Source: an uncultured Pedobacter sp.
GTDB lineage: Bacteria; Bacteroidota; Bacteroidia; Sphingobacteriales; Sphingobacteriaceae
Direction of reading: 5' to 3'
DNA length: 53,551 nt
Assembly (NCBI GenBank): GCA_946478755.1
Contig: CAMLDJ010000010.1
Location: 1 to 53,551, forward strand
Under the pieces are notes generated by a model that searched no databases, was not told where the DNA came from, and saw nothing but the letters and a program-made list of their open reading frames with translations. The position numbers were made by a program, and so were the translations under genes. Shown here piece after piece: positions 7,995-16,389 of the stretch (positions within the stretch are counted from its first letter, which is position 1; each line of letters opens with the position of its first letter).

Positions 7995-8022
7995 CATTGA
8001 CTGACTAAACAGTCAGTCAATG
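7995..8022. promoter_or_regulatory. Palindromic operator of the TetR operon
   Basis: A perfect inverted repeat with 12-bp arms (CATTGACTGACT, 7995-8006, and its complement, 8011-8022) around AAAC. It ends seven bases before the SnoaL-like start codon, so a bound protein would block transcription or early elongation. The TetR-family gene two genes downstream is the natural candidate, giving negative autoregulation. Confidence 0.8.
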
Positions 8023-8029
8023 ATAAAAT

Positions 8030-8437
8030 ATGAAAACAAAAGAAATCGCAGAAAAGTATTTCAATGCAATGGTTGCTGGTAACTTCGATGAAATGTCCGA
8101 ATTAAAAACGCCTGATTATGTTTATTGGTGGAGCGGAGAGGGATCCTGGCCGTATGGAGGTTATCAATCACTAGAAAACCAGACAAAATTATGGGGCATC
8201 GTAGCAGAACGATTCCCGGCGGGAATGAAAATGACGCTTCGGTCTGTTACAGCAGACGAAGAGCGTGCAGCGCTTTATGTTCATATTCGGGGAACGCGAA
8301 AGGATGGCCGTATTTACGTAAACAATGTGATGTTGCTTCTTACCTTTAAAGACGGCTTAATTAGCGGGCTTTATGAATATTTGGATACCATTATGGTTAA
8401 TGAATTGTTCTGTGGCCGGATGGATGATATAAAGTAA
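8030..8437 (+). CDS. SnoaL/NTF2-like protein
   Basis: A 135-residue single-domain protein with the layout of SnoaL-like (NTF2 fold) proteins: an N-terminal helix AEKYFNAMVAGNFDEM, a central beta sheet and a C-terminal YEYLDT strand. Such proteins bind or transform small hydrophobic molecules; the ligand is unknown. It is the first gene of a three-gene unit with a TetR regulator (13 bases downstream) and an NAD-binding oxidoreductase, and lies directly behind the palindromic operator. A role in handling a small toxic or signalling molecule sensed by the TetR protein is plausible but not shown. Confidence 0.75.
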   Translation: MKTKEIAEKYFNAMVAGNFDEMSELKTPDYVYWWSGEGSWPYGGYQSLENQTKLWGIVAERFPAGMKMTLRSVTADEERAALYVHIRGTRKDGRIYVNNVMLLLTFKDGLISGLYEYLDTIMVNELFCGRMDDIK

Positions 8438-8450
8438 TCGCCAGGAACCT

Positions 8451-9014
8451 ATGGATAAAAGGGAAAAGTTACTTGAAACAGCGTTAGAATTGTTTGTTTC
8501 ACAAGGATTTAATGATACACCGACAAGTAAAATTGCAAAAGAGGCAGGGATAGCAACAGGGACTTTGTTCTATTTTTTCCCGACTAAAGATGACTTGATC
8601 GTTTCACTTTACTTAAAATTGAAGGGGCATGCGGCAGAAAGCATAAATGCTGCATTGGCGGAAGTTAAATCAACAAAAGCGATTATCCAGAGCTATTATG
8701 AAGAGTCGCTTAAATGGTCGCTCCGTAATCCCAGTGAGTTTTTGTTTCTGGCGCAGTTCTCCAATTCCCCCTATCTGAAAAAAGTCGGAGCTGATAAAAT
8801 TTCAGCGCAGATAACCCCCGTATTACAGCTTTTCAGTTCGGCTGTAGAGGAGCAAAAGATCGCCGATATTGATGTAAACTTATTGTATGCCTTGATCAGT
8901 AATCAGGTGTTTGGTGTAAATCAATACCTTTCATCAAACAAATTCACTAAAAAAGAACAGCACAGCATCATTCTAGATACATTCGCTATGTTTTGGAAAA
9001 TGATTGAACGCTGA
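8451..9014 (+). CDS. TetR/AcrR-family regulator
   Basis: A 187-residue protein with a TetR-type helix-turn-helix in residues 8-50 (ALELFVSQGF...TSKIAKEAGIATGTLFYFF), followed by an all-helical ligand domain. It is expected to be a repressor released by a small molecule. The 28-bp palindrome at 7995-8022 is the probable operator. The gene is second in its own operon. The ligand cannot be predicted. Confidence 0.9.
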   Translation: MDKREKLLETALELFVSQGFNDTPTSKIAKEAGIATGTLFYFFPTKDDLIVSLYLKLKGHAAESINAALAEVKSTKAIIQSYYEESLKWSLRNPSEFLFLAQFSNSPYLKKVGADKISAQITPVLQLFSSAVEEQKIADIDVNLLYALISNQVFGVNQYLSSNKFTKKEQHSIILDTFAMFWKMIER

Positions 9015-9028
9015 TATGTAATGGAATA

Positions 9029-9694
9029 ATGAAAATAATAATTACAGGAGCTACAGGGATGATCGGGGAAGGAATTTTGCTGGCCTCTCTTGATCATCCC
9101 GATATTACCGCAGTATTGATGGTAAATAGAAGAGCTTCTTCATTAAAACATCCCAAACTCTCTGAACTGATCGTAAAAGATTTTACAGATATGGCCGCCC
9201 AGAAAAACCAACTAACTGGCTATGATGGCTGTTTCTTTTGCGCGGGCATTAGTTCCTTTGGTATGAACGAGGATAAATACAACCAAATCACTTTTTATAC
9301 TACTATAATGTTTGCAAAGCAACTTGCTGGTTTCAATCCAGATATGGTTTTCTTTTACTTATCTGGAGTATATGCAGATAGTTCGGAAAATGGAAAAATA
9401 ATGTGGGCAAGGATTAAAGGCAAAACAGAGAACGCATTAAATAAGCTACATTTTAAAGTGGCTTACAGCTTTCGTCCAGGGTTTATTACTCCTTTGAAAA
9501 CACAAAAAAATGTAAGGTGGATTTATAAAGGACTTAAGCTTATTTATCCTTTTGTTTTTCCTAATCAAACCTTAACATATGATAAAATTGTAAGTGCTTT
9601 AATTCGAACGCTGACACTTGGATATCACAAAAATGTTTTAGAAATAAAAGATTTAAAATTTATTGCTAAACAGGCTATTTCCAATCCTTTTTAA
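9029..9694 (+). CDS. NAD(P)-binding epimerase/NmrA-like oxidoreductase
   Basis: A 221-residue Rossmann-fold protein with the cofactor motif GATGMIG at residues 7-13 and a FFCAGISS motif near residue 73. It looks like the atypical short epimerase/dehydratase group that lacks a full YxxxK site (the nearest equivalent is GVYADSS followed by K). The substrate is unknown. It begins 14 bases after the TetR gene and is the last gene of that operon. Its 3' end overlaps by 42 bases with the convergent molybdoenzyme remnant. Confidence 0.8.
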   Translation: MKIIITGATGMIGEGILLASLDHPDITAVLMVNRRASSLKHPKLSELIVKDFTDMAAQKNQLTGYDGCFFCAGISSFGMNEDKYNQITFYTTIMFAKQLAGFNPDMVFFYLSGVYADSSENGKIMWARIKGKTENALNKLHFKVAYSFRPGFITPLKTQKNVRWIYKGLKLIYPFVFPNQTLTYDKIVSALIRTLTLGYHKNVLEIKDLKFIAKQAISNPF

Positions 9695-10075
9695 ATTCTT
9701 AATTCCATATTTTACTGGTATGATTAGCCTTAAAGGGGCGCCGTGCTCGACTAATAAAGGCTTTCCGTTTTTCATAAGCCAGTATTGGCTGAGGGTGAAT
9801 GGCGCTCTCCATTTCCAGCCCCACATAGTATTGGCCATTGGGCGTTTCAAGTCCCATATATTTCTGTTTAAAACACCGTTTTCAGCCTTAATCGTTTCCT
9901 GCCTTTCCCTTAGCGTTCTGGCATCTCCGTTCCAGGAAAAGGGCAAGATGGAAAAAGACAAAATGAAAAAAATGAAAATGGATTCGGCCAAGCACAGTAA
10001 AATGACTAACGACAAGATGGTTATCAACAGGAATACAAATAATGGATGTATTCTATTGCGCAGGGAAAATTCCAT
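9653..10075 (-). pseudogene. Decayed sulfite-oxidase-family molybdoenzyme
   Basis: The minus-strand frame from ATG 10075 encodes a hydrophobic N-terminal segment (about residues 10-48) and ends with a clear piece of a molybdopterin-dependent oxidoreductase, NGKPLLVEHGAPLRL followed by a VKYGIKNLK motif. The part that should come just before lies in another frame: from 9863 down to about 9770 it reads YMGLETPNGQ and YYVGLEMESAIHPQ, typical of the same family. A 2-base loss near 9770 would explain the break. The stretch with the cofactor-binding cysteine is absent, and the C-terminus is cut where the oppositely oriented oxidoreductase gene ends. It lies 21 bases after the anti-sigma gene, so the intact ancestor was probably the third gene of the sigma operon. 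A functional small membrane protein cannot be fully excluded. Confidence 0.68.
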
Positions 10076-10096
10076 AGCCAATCTTTATTTTGCTGA

Positions 10097-10384
10097 TCAA
10101 TTTTTGTTCAGGCGGCTATTGATGCGTTTTTGCATCCGCTCTTTAAATTTTTCGTCCAGCTTCAGCGTATTGGAATCCGCATTCACCAGCTTCCTGGCCA
10201 TTTGGTTGATCACCGCGCTCTGCCGCATGAAAGTGACACAAATTGCACATCCGGTCAGGTGGATTTTTAGTTCCAGTTTCTCCCTTAACGTAATTTTGCC
10301 TATTTGCTGCTTCTCTATCAAATAGGTCGCCTTACGGCAGTTGTATGCAATCTTTTTTATTTCTGTTTCTGTTAGTTCTTTCAT
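10097..10384 (-). CDS. Zinc-finger anti-sigma factor
   Basis: A 95-residue soluble protein with an anti-sigma zinc-finger pattern: a first cysteine in NCRKATYLIEKQ (C16) and an H-x3-C-x2-C motif in HLTGCAIC (residues 42-49). This ZAS-type arrangement binds an ECF sigma factor and can be released by thiol oxidation. It has no membrane segment, so it should act in the cytoplasm. It starts 10 bases after the sigma gene and is co-transcribed with it. An oxidant signal sensed through the zinc cysteines would suit the genes carrying the shared promoter; that is inference. Confidence 0.85.
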   Translation of the reverse strand: MKELTETEIKKIAYNCRKATYLIEKQQIGKITLREKLELKIHLTGCAICVTFMRQSAVINQMARKLVNADSNTLKLDEKFKERMQKRINSRLNKN

Positions 10385-10394
10385 CTGTTCGTGC

Positions 10395-10994
10395 TTAAAT
10401 CCAGTTTTTTTGGAGGCATGACCTTAGGTTTACTTTAGCCCTGTGAATAATGACCCAAAAATTTGATGAGCTGATCTTGAGTTCACTGCAGATCAGCTCG
10501 GTGGTCTCTTCATCTATATGCTTCATAGAGAAAACTGATAGCCAGAGCGCAGGCAGCTTATCCATGCAAGCCTTCAATATTCTTTCAAACTCTTTATTTT
10601 CCAGCGCATCGGAGGTTTCTATGCCGAGCTTAGCCGGTCTGTGCTGATCATTCCAATGGCCATCGTTCTGGTCAAAAAAATCCTCGTCCGATCTTTCTAT
10701 ATCCGCTTGAATGATCTCTTTACTGAGTCCCGATGACCTGGAGCGGTAAACGTCAACGATTTTATTTTTTAAGATAGCCGTTAGCCAGGTTTTCTCAGAA
10801 CTCCTGCCTTCAAACTTTTCCCGGCGTTCCAGTGCTGCAAGGAAAGTTTCCTGCACCAGGTCCTGCGCCTGCTCCTGATCATTGATGCGGAAGACCGCAT
10901 AAGAGAAAAGATAGTCGGCATACTTGTTTACCCAACTGTGCGGGTCGATGGCATTTTTGTCAATAGTATCAAACTCAGGATCTTTTTGTAACAT
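10395..10994 (-). CDS. ECF sigma factor
   Basis: A 199-residue sigma-70 family protein of the ECF type. Region 2 is in residues 24-90 (DYLFSYAVFRINDQEQAQDLVQETF is split across it, with the DLVQETF core at about 45-51), and region 4 is in residues 140-190, with LPALWLSVFSMKHI and the recognition helix SSNFWVIIHRAKVNLR. No extra domains are present. Its own promoter (11059-11087) carries the sequence repeated upstream of four other units in the window, which indicates autoregulation and defines a probable regulon. The gene is followed directly by its zinc anti-sigma factor. Confidence 0.92.
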   Translation of the reverse strand: MLQKDPEFDTIDKNAIDPHSWVNKYADYLFSYAVFRINDQEQAQDLVQETFLAALERREKFEGRSSEKTWLTAILKNKIVDVYRSRSSGLSKEIIQADIERSDEDFFDQNDGHWNDQHRPAKLGIETSDALENKEFERILKACMDKLPALWLSVFSMKHIDEETTELICSELKISSSNFWVIIHRAKVNLRSCLQKNWI

Positions 10995-11058
10995 ATCTAA
11001 ATATAAGGTTCTGTTTGGTCATCTCATCCCACATTTCTGTCGCATTCTTTTTGACCCC

Positions 11059-11087
11059 TTAGTCGTAACAGCCCGTCAATCCTTACA
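11059..11087 (-). promoter_or_regulatory. ECF-type autoregulatory promoter of sigma operon
   Basis: Minus-strand TGTAAGG (11081-11087), 15-nt spacer, CGACTAA (11059-11065), about 65 bases upstream of the sigma start codon. It shares the GTTACGACTAA core with the msrB promoter. A second TGTAAGG in the opposite direction (11106-11112) forms a palindrome with it but has no recognisable -10. Confidence 0.78.
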
Positions 11088-11220
11088 AAGTATTTTGTAT
11101 TTTTTTGTAAGGAATTGACGCCGCTTTGCAATCGGAAAATTTTAGTGGGTGCTAAACTCTCGAGTGGCGCTCTGTGAGGTTTTTCATCGAGCCGTTTACC
11201 CGATTGATGCTGGTCTCTAC

Positions 11221-12186
11221 TTAGTTGTTCTTCAAGAAGTTCAGGATAAGTATGGCAACCTCTCTTCCTTTTTCTTCAACAGCAAAATGTCCTGCATCCA
11301 GTAAGTGTAATTCGGCATTTGGAAGATCTCTTAAATATGCTTTGGCCCCTTCTGAAATAAATTTCATATCCTTTTCACCCCATGCAATTAAAGTTTTTGG
11401 TTGATTATTTCTTAGCAGCTCTTGCCAATAGGGATAACTCAGCAAATTATTGTAATAGTCCTGAAATAATTGCACTTGAATTTTTTTATCAGCATCCGAC
11501 TGCAAAAAGTATAAATCATGAACCCATGCATCGGGTGATTGTATATCATACCTTGAGGAGTCAATATCAAATAAATATTGCTTGTTGATAATGGCTTCTT
11601 TTGACATCAAACCAAACAAAAAATCAATTTTAGATTTCGAGGAATCATCATGTGCGGATTTGAAGAACAATTGTCTATCAGCCGTGAGTCCCTCTAAATA
11701 AGCATTTGCATTTTGAACGATAAGATGAGTAATACGCTTAGGCTTCATAGCATACATTCTGTATCCTACAGGAGCACCAAAATCTTGCATATACATTACA
11801 TAGTCTTTAACTCCAATGCTGTCAAGTAGTGTGTTCGTAAAGTTGGCCAATGTATCAAATGTATACTTCACATTATTGGGATTAAGCCTGTCACTAAATC
11901 CTGACCCTATGTTGTCGGGCGCTATAACGTGGTACTGAGTTGCCAACATTGGAATAAGATTTCTATAGGTATGAGAAGATGATGGAAATCCATGTAGCAG
12001 AACAATCGTCGGTCTGTTTTTGTCTCCCGCTTCTCTATAAAACATGCGTAAACCTTTCACATACTGGTAGCGATAATTTGTTTGAGGTGGGAAATCATAT
12101 TTGGTAGATTGTGCTTTAACAGTTTTAATATTGCAAAAACCGATGATCAAGAAGAATATTATCATCAAAGGTGTTCTCATAATCAT
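11221..12186 (-). CDS. Alpha/beta hydrolase, exported, with Asp nucleophile
   Basis: A 321-residue alpha/beta hydrolase with a signal peptide (ending KTVKAQ at about residue 26). It has the oxyanion HGFPSSS motif, a nucleophile elbow QDFGAPVG whose nucleophile is aspartate as in haloalkane dehalogenases and epoxide hydrolases, an acid region WGEKD and the catalytic histidine in DAGHFA. The substrate is unknown. The frame is open upstream to 12327, but the ECF-type promoter at 12263-12291 lies inside that extension and the signal peptide starts at 12186 or 12180, so I use ATG 12186. A decayed paralogue is at 1824-2066. Confidence 0.85.
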   Translation of the reverse strand: MIMRTPLMIIFFLIIGFCNIKTVKAQSTKYDFPPQTNYRYQYVKGLRMFYREAGDKNRPTIVLLHGFPSSSHTYRNLIPMLATQYHVIAPDNIGSGFSDRLNPNNVKYTFDTLANFTNTLLDSIGVKDYVMYMQDFGAPVGYRMYAMKPKRITHLIVQNANAYLEGLTADRQLFFKSAHDDSSKSKIDFLFGLMSKEAIINKQYLFDIDSSRYDIQSPDAWVHDLYFLQSDADKKIQVQLFQDYYNNLLSYPYWQELLRNNQPKTLIAWGEKDMKFISEGAKAYLRDLPNAELHLLDAGHFAVEEKGREVAILILNFLKNN

Positions 12187-12262
12187 TAAATTTAGTTTAA
12201 AATGGGAGGCTTGGATGCTACACTTGCCGCCAATATTTAGGGCCAGCCAAATATTACATTGC

Positions 12263-12291
12263 TTAGTCGGGCGCTTAATGGAATCCTTACA
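12263..12291 (-). promoter_or_regulatory. ECF-type promoter of the hydrolase
   Basis: Minus-strand TGTAAGG (12285-12291), 15-nt spacer, CGACTAA (12263-12269), about 77 bases upstream of ATG 12186. It is the fifth copy of the shared promoter. Confidence 0.75.
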
Positions 12292-12436
12292 AAAAAAAGC
12301 AAAAAGCCTGTAAACCTTGTGTCTCAAATATGATATGCCCGGGCCGTCAAATCAATACTGATCAGCCCTTTGGGAACGATTTTTAATCTACTAACAGGAG
12401 GCTTCCTGACATTCGACGTATCCTGGTTAGATTTTG

Positions 12437-12945
12437 TTAACCGGTCAGCTTACAATCGCTATAAACCCGCTGTAAGATTTCGGGGAACCTTAAAGTTGCA
12501 GCGATCCAGGTTAATGCTTCGATCGCTGCCGGTAAAATAACATTTTGCCTATGCTGCAAATGTGCCGTGATAGTACGATAATCAGCAAACCTGGTGTCGA
12601 CCACTGTTTCCAGTATTTGAAGATCGTAATCAGTTCTTTCAAAAGAAGTGCCTTTTTGCTGTCCGATGATCTCCATAACAGGCTGATGGTCTAGCCTCGC
12701 ATCATACAGCCGTTGTGCGGATGTATGGCCCCAGCCCCCGAGGTTGCAATGCATACGCCCACTTCACCAGTGAACCTGGCATGTCCGCAGGCCATAAAAG
12801 CGGCCATCTCCTCATGACGGGGCTGTATAAAACGAATGGACTGGTTTCTGTTCATCGTACCCAGCAGTCCATTGATACCATCCCCAGTATAGCCGAATAT
12901 TTTCTCAATTGCCCAGGCGCTGTAGTATAAATCACTTACATTCAT
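12437..12945 (-). pseudogene. N-terminal remnant of a TPP-dependent enzyme
   Basis: From 12945 the frame reads as the start of a thiamine-pyrophosphate enzyme of the pyruvate oxidase/acetolactate synthase type: IFGYTGDGINGLLG, then RHEEMAAFMACGHA with the catalytic glutamate, then VCIATSGAGAIH. Near 12720 the reading shifts to another frame that continues the family (LYDARLDHQPV, IIGQQKGTS) and then becomes unrecognisable before stopping at 12437. The family is normally 550-600 residues, so only about a fifth remains. It is not functional. It lies just left of the polysaccharide locus, with its intact 5' end facing that locus. Confidence 0.75.
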
Positions 12946-13119
12946 CAGTCAATCCCGTTAACAGGTTTTTCAAAAGGTTCACTAAACTATTAACAGCTGA
13001 AATTGCATTTGGCTTTGTATTAAAACAACATCAAAGCGCACTATCATGTATGATGTTATCAGCAGGGTGAGTGGTTATTTCATGGCCTATTTTATATCAA
13101 TTCCAACCTTTCACTGATT

Positions 13120-14541
13120 TCATTTTTCAACTTTCCATTCTTTAGGGGCGACAAATCCTTTTTTACCCACATCGAAGTTAGCAACTTCTGCTGTGGCCTT
13201 AATCGCATTAAATGGTGCTAAATCTTTTTTTAATAATTGGTAAGTACTGGTGTATTGGTCTTTTACATCGTTCTTTTCACTAACATCCCTGTCGATTTGA
13301 AAAAGTACATCAGATTTTAGTTTCATGCCAGAATTTTGATCCAGTTTTTCCAATATTTTCCAATTCCTATTTACCAAAACGCCATCTCCCAAAAAGAGAT
13401 TACGATTGATAAAAGATTGCTTTTGTTTTAACACTGGAAGAACATTGATCCCGTCGAGCGGATTTTTGGGTTTTTCCATAACATCGGCAGCAGCCAAAAT
13501 CGTAGGAAAAACATCGACAAAACCTGTAACTTGCTCGCTTTTCCAGCCACCCTTAAAAACTTGTGGCCATCTTATAATCGCTGGAGCTCTAACACCACCT
13601 TCCCATTGGGTAAACTTAGATCCGCGTAAAATACCGCTTGAACCAGCCTCATTTGGTGCATAACCGTTATCACTTTGGAATAGTACGATGGTATTCTGAT
13701 CAATTTTGAGGTCGTTCAAGGTTTTTAATATTCTCCCAATATTAGCATCTAAATTACTGACCATAGCCGCATAGGTTTGTTGCTTGGTATTACCCCTTCC
13801 CTCATCGCCTTCTTTACCGCCATTCGGGAAACTTGGTTTGGTAGCATCGTAACCGAAACGCTTTAAATCATCCTCTTTGGCCTGCAGTGGACCGTGGGGT
13901 GCATTAAAAGCAATATAAAGGAAGAAAGGAGATTCTTTGTGATATGATCTGATGTTTTTAATAGCCTCATCAGCAATGAGATCAGTAGAATATCCGACAT
14001 CATAACTGGAATTAAAATCATTGTGCCAATCCAGTTCGCCCTCCCGCTTATGCGTAAAATAATCAATAGCACCATTTAAATGGCCATAAAAATGGGTAAA
14101 GCCCCTGTTTAGTGGGTGATATTTTAAGGAAACATGACCAAGATGCCATTTTCCGAGTATGGCCCTGTTTTTATAACCTGCTGCTTTAAGCATTTCTGGC
14201 AGAAAAACCTCATCGGTGCTCACCCCAAAATCAGACCAGGGAGGAATAACCGTTTTCCTTAATCCGAAACGATCCGGATATCTGCCAGTAAGCAAGCCAG
14301 CCCTTGTTGGCGAACAAACAGCTGCTGTATAAAATCTATTTAGTTCTACCCCTTGTTTTGCCAGTCGATCAATATTTGGCGTAGGGATGTTTCCACCATG
14401 ATAGCCTACATCTCCCCAACCCAAATCATCAACGAGAATAATGATGATATTTGGCTTTTTATTTGATTGTGCCATAGACTCTCTCAAGGAAAAGCCCAGT
14501 ACTGACAAAATAATAAGTGTACCTGCTAAATACTTTTTCAT
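13120..14541 (-). CDS. Sulfatase (S1 family), exported
   Basis: A 473-residue formylglycine-dependent sulfatase with a signal peptide (about residues 1-25, SMAQ). The calcium-binding DD is at residues 38-39, and the modification motif C76-S-P-T-R ends the conserved TAAVCSPTRAG block. GKWHLGH and the later SDNGY calcium motif are present. It should remove sulfate esters from a carbohydrate in the periplasm after Cys76 is converted to formylglycine. It is the last gene of the leftward polysaccharide block, 121 bases after the preceding sulfatase. The regiospecificity cannot be read from the sequence. Confidence 0.9.
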   Translation of the reverse strand: MKKYLAGTLIILSVLGFSLRESMAQSNKKPNIIIILVDDLGWGDVGYHGGNIPTPNIDRLAKQGVELNRFYTAAVCSPTRAGLLTGRYPDRFGLRKTVIPPWSDFGVSTDEVFLPEMLKAAGYKNRAILGKWHLGHVSLKYHPLNRGFTHFYGHLNGAIDYFTHKREGELDWHNDFNSSYDVGYSTDLIADEAIKNIRSYHKESPFFLYIAFNAPHGPLQAKEDDLKRFGYDATKPSFPNGGKEGDEGRGNTKQQTYAAMVSNLDANIGRILKTLNDLKIDQNTIVLFQSDNGYAPNEAGSSGILRGSKFTQWEGGVRAPAIIRWPQVFKGGWKSEQVTGFVDVFPTILAAADVMEKPKNPLDGINVLPVLKQKQSFINRNLFLGDGVLVNRNWKILEKLDQNSGMKLKSDVLFQIDRDVSEKNDVKDQYTSTYQLLKKDLAPFNAIKATAEVANFDVGKKGFVAPKEWKVEK

Positions 14542-14662
14542 TTTAAAGCTGTTATGGAATTAATGGGTTACTGCAGTAGGAAACCATCAAATAAAGTCAT
14601 CTGCTTGCATTTTTTAGTTTAGATACAAACAGGTGGGGTTTTAGATCGCTAAATCCTATTTA

Positions 14663-16360
14663 TTATTTTGAAGGTTTTGGAAGCACATGGTGTTTGCTTG
14701 CCCAATCGTCCCACATGGCACTCAAAGTTTTCACCTTATCAGGATATTGCGCTGCCAGATCATTCAACTCACTTTTATCAGTAGCCAGGTTATAAAGCTG
14801 CCATTTTTTGCTAGGTCCAGCTACAACAAGTTTCCAATCTGCCAAGCGGACATATTTGCTGCCTTCGTGCTCATTAAACAGTGCCTGATGTGATGCCGCT
14901 TTCTGACCAGAAAATACCCCAGCCAGGCTTACACCCTCCAAAGGTGTTATGGCGTTGCCATTAAATTCTTTTGGATAGCTTACACCAGCCATATCTATAA
15001 ATGTTGCCATAAAATCCATTACGTGGCCAACATGACCTGTTTTACTACCTTTGTTTTTAATGCCAGCTGGCCAGGATACGATCATTGGTGTATGAATACC
15101 GCCCTCCAAGGATTGTGATTTCCATAATCTGAATGGTGTATTGGCCACATTTGCCCAAGCCGGACCGATAGAAAAAAATGTGGTTTGTGCTCCGGGCATT
15201 ACCGTTTTATCTGTTGCATAAGAAATCTCCCGTCCATCACGGGTTTGGCCTGGCCTATCAAAGCCTGGTCCATATTTATCAGAAAGTTCTGCACTGGCAC
15301 CATTATCGCTCAAAAAAACGAATACGGTATTATTCATTTCCCCAGTTTCTTCCAAGGCTTTTATCACCCTTCCCAACCCCCTGTCCATACGATCGATCAT
15401 GGCTGCATGAACCGCCATTGCTCTTGCATCCCACTCTTTATTTGGATTATCTGCCCAACTTAGCTGAGCGGGATGACGAGGCGAAAGTTTAACTTTATTG
15501 GCATCAATTAAACCTAAACTGACCATTTTTTTGTATCTGTTTTCCCTGATCACCTCCCAACCCACTTTATAGGTATCTTTATATCTTTCAATATCTTCTT
15601 CAGGCGCTTGTATTGGCCAATGCGGCGCATTATGGGCGATATATAAGAAAAAAGGCTGATCTCCTTTACTAAACTCCCTGATGTATCCCGCAGCCTTATC
15701 GTTGATTGCATCAGTGTGGTAATAATTTTTTGGTACACTTGTAACCGGTTTATTGCCTTCTACCAAGCTAAAAGGGTCATAAAAATCTATCACGCCCCAA
15801 ATGGTTCCATAGAATTTTTCAAACCCGCGACTGGTTGGATATTGATCTGCAGGCGAAAACAACGGGTGCTTTGCCTGGTGGTTTAACCACTTCATTTGAT
15901 CGTCCTTATTTTGCTGGGTTATGGTATTAGATATATGCCACTTGCCAGCCATTGCAGTACGGTAACCAGATTGTTTAAGTACTTCGGCTATTGTTACGGT
16001 GTTTTTTCCCAGATATCCTCTATACCCAGTATCATTCTGAGGTGTAGTCATATCGCCTATACCCGCATCATGGTTATATAAACCACTTAATAAGGAAGCT
16101 CTGGTAGGGCAACATCTACTCACATTATAAAATTCGGTAAACTGCATACCCTGTTTAGCAATGCGATCTAAGTTTGGGGTATTGATTTCTCCACCATAGC
16201 ATCCCAAATCAGAGTAACCAAGATCATCAGCCATCACCAGTACAAAATTTGGTTTTTTGTGCGCTTTTTTTTGAGCAGACACATCTTTTGGTGATGCTAT
16301 CACAAAGCTAGCCAAAAGCCCAGAAACAACTAGCAAATTTTTATTAACGCTTATTTTCAT
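14663..16360 (-). CDS. Arylsulfatase-A-like sulfatase (S1 family), exported
   Basis: A 565-residue sulfatase with signal peptide (cleavage near residue 29, VSAQ). The calcium DD is at residues 45-46, and the modification motif is C83-C-P-T-R inside NVSRCCPTRAS. GKWHI and SDNGAS are present. The double-cysteine CCPTR form and the length resemble the arylsulfatase group also seen in the gene at 34667-36340 in this window, so the two are probably paralogues with related substrates. Co-transcribed with the GH-A glycosidase gene (29-base gap). It belongs to the leftward block of the sulfated-glycan locus. Confidence 0.9.
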   Translation of the reverse strand: MKISVNKNLLVVSGLLASFVIASPKDVSAQKKAHKKPNFVLVMADDLGYSDLGCYGGEINTPNLDRIAKQGMQFTEFYNVSRCCPTRASLLSGLYNHDAGIGDMTTPQNDTGYRGYLGKNTVTIAEVLKQSGYRTAMAGKWHISNTITQQNKDDQMKWLNHQAKHPLFSPADQYPTSRGFEKFYGTIWGVIDFYDPFSLVEGNKPVTSVPKNYYHTDAINDKAAGYIREFSKGDQPFFLYIAHNAPHWPIQAPEEDIERYKDTYKVGWEVIRENRYKKMVSLGLIDANKVKLSPRHPAQLSWADNPNKEWDARAMAVHAAMIDRMDRGLGRVIKALEETGEMNNTVFVFLSDNGASAELSDKYGPGFDRPGQTRDGREISYATDKTVMPGAQTTFFSIGPAWANVANTPFRLWKSQSLEGGIHTPMIVSWPAGIKNKGSKTGHVGHVMDFMATFIDMAGVSYPKEFNGNAITPLEGVSLAGVFSGQKAASHQALFNEHEGSKYVRLADWKLVVAGPSKKWQLYNLATDKSELNDLAAQYPDKVKTLSAMWDDWASKHHVLPKPSK

Positions 16361-16389
16361 CTTTCAAATAATATATGGAAAAATACTTT

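Noticed and set aside
9663..10325. A 220-codon plus-strand frame opposite the anti-sigma gene and molybdoenzyme relic.
   Set aside because: It runs over the anti-sigma gene, whose zinc motif is clear, and is composed of antisense of hydrophobic codons.
12180..12327. Start of the hydrolase at 12327, giving 47 extra residues.
   Set aside because: The ECF-type promoter lies inside that stretch and the signal peptide begins at 12186 or 12180.
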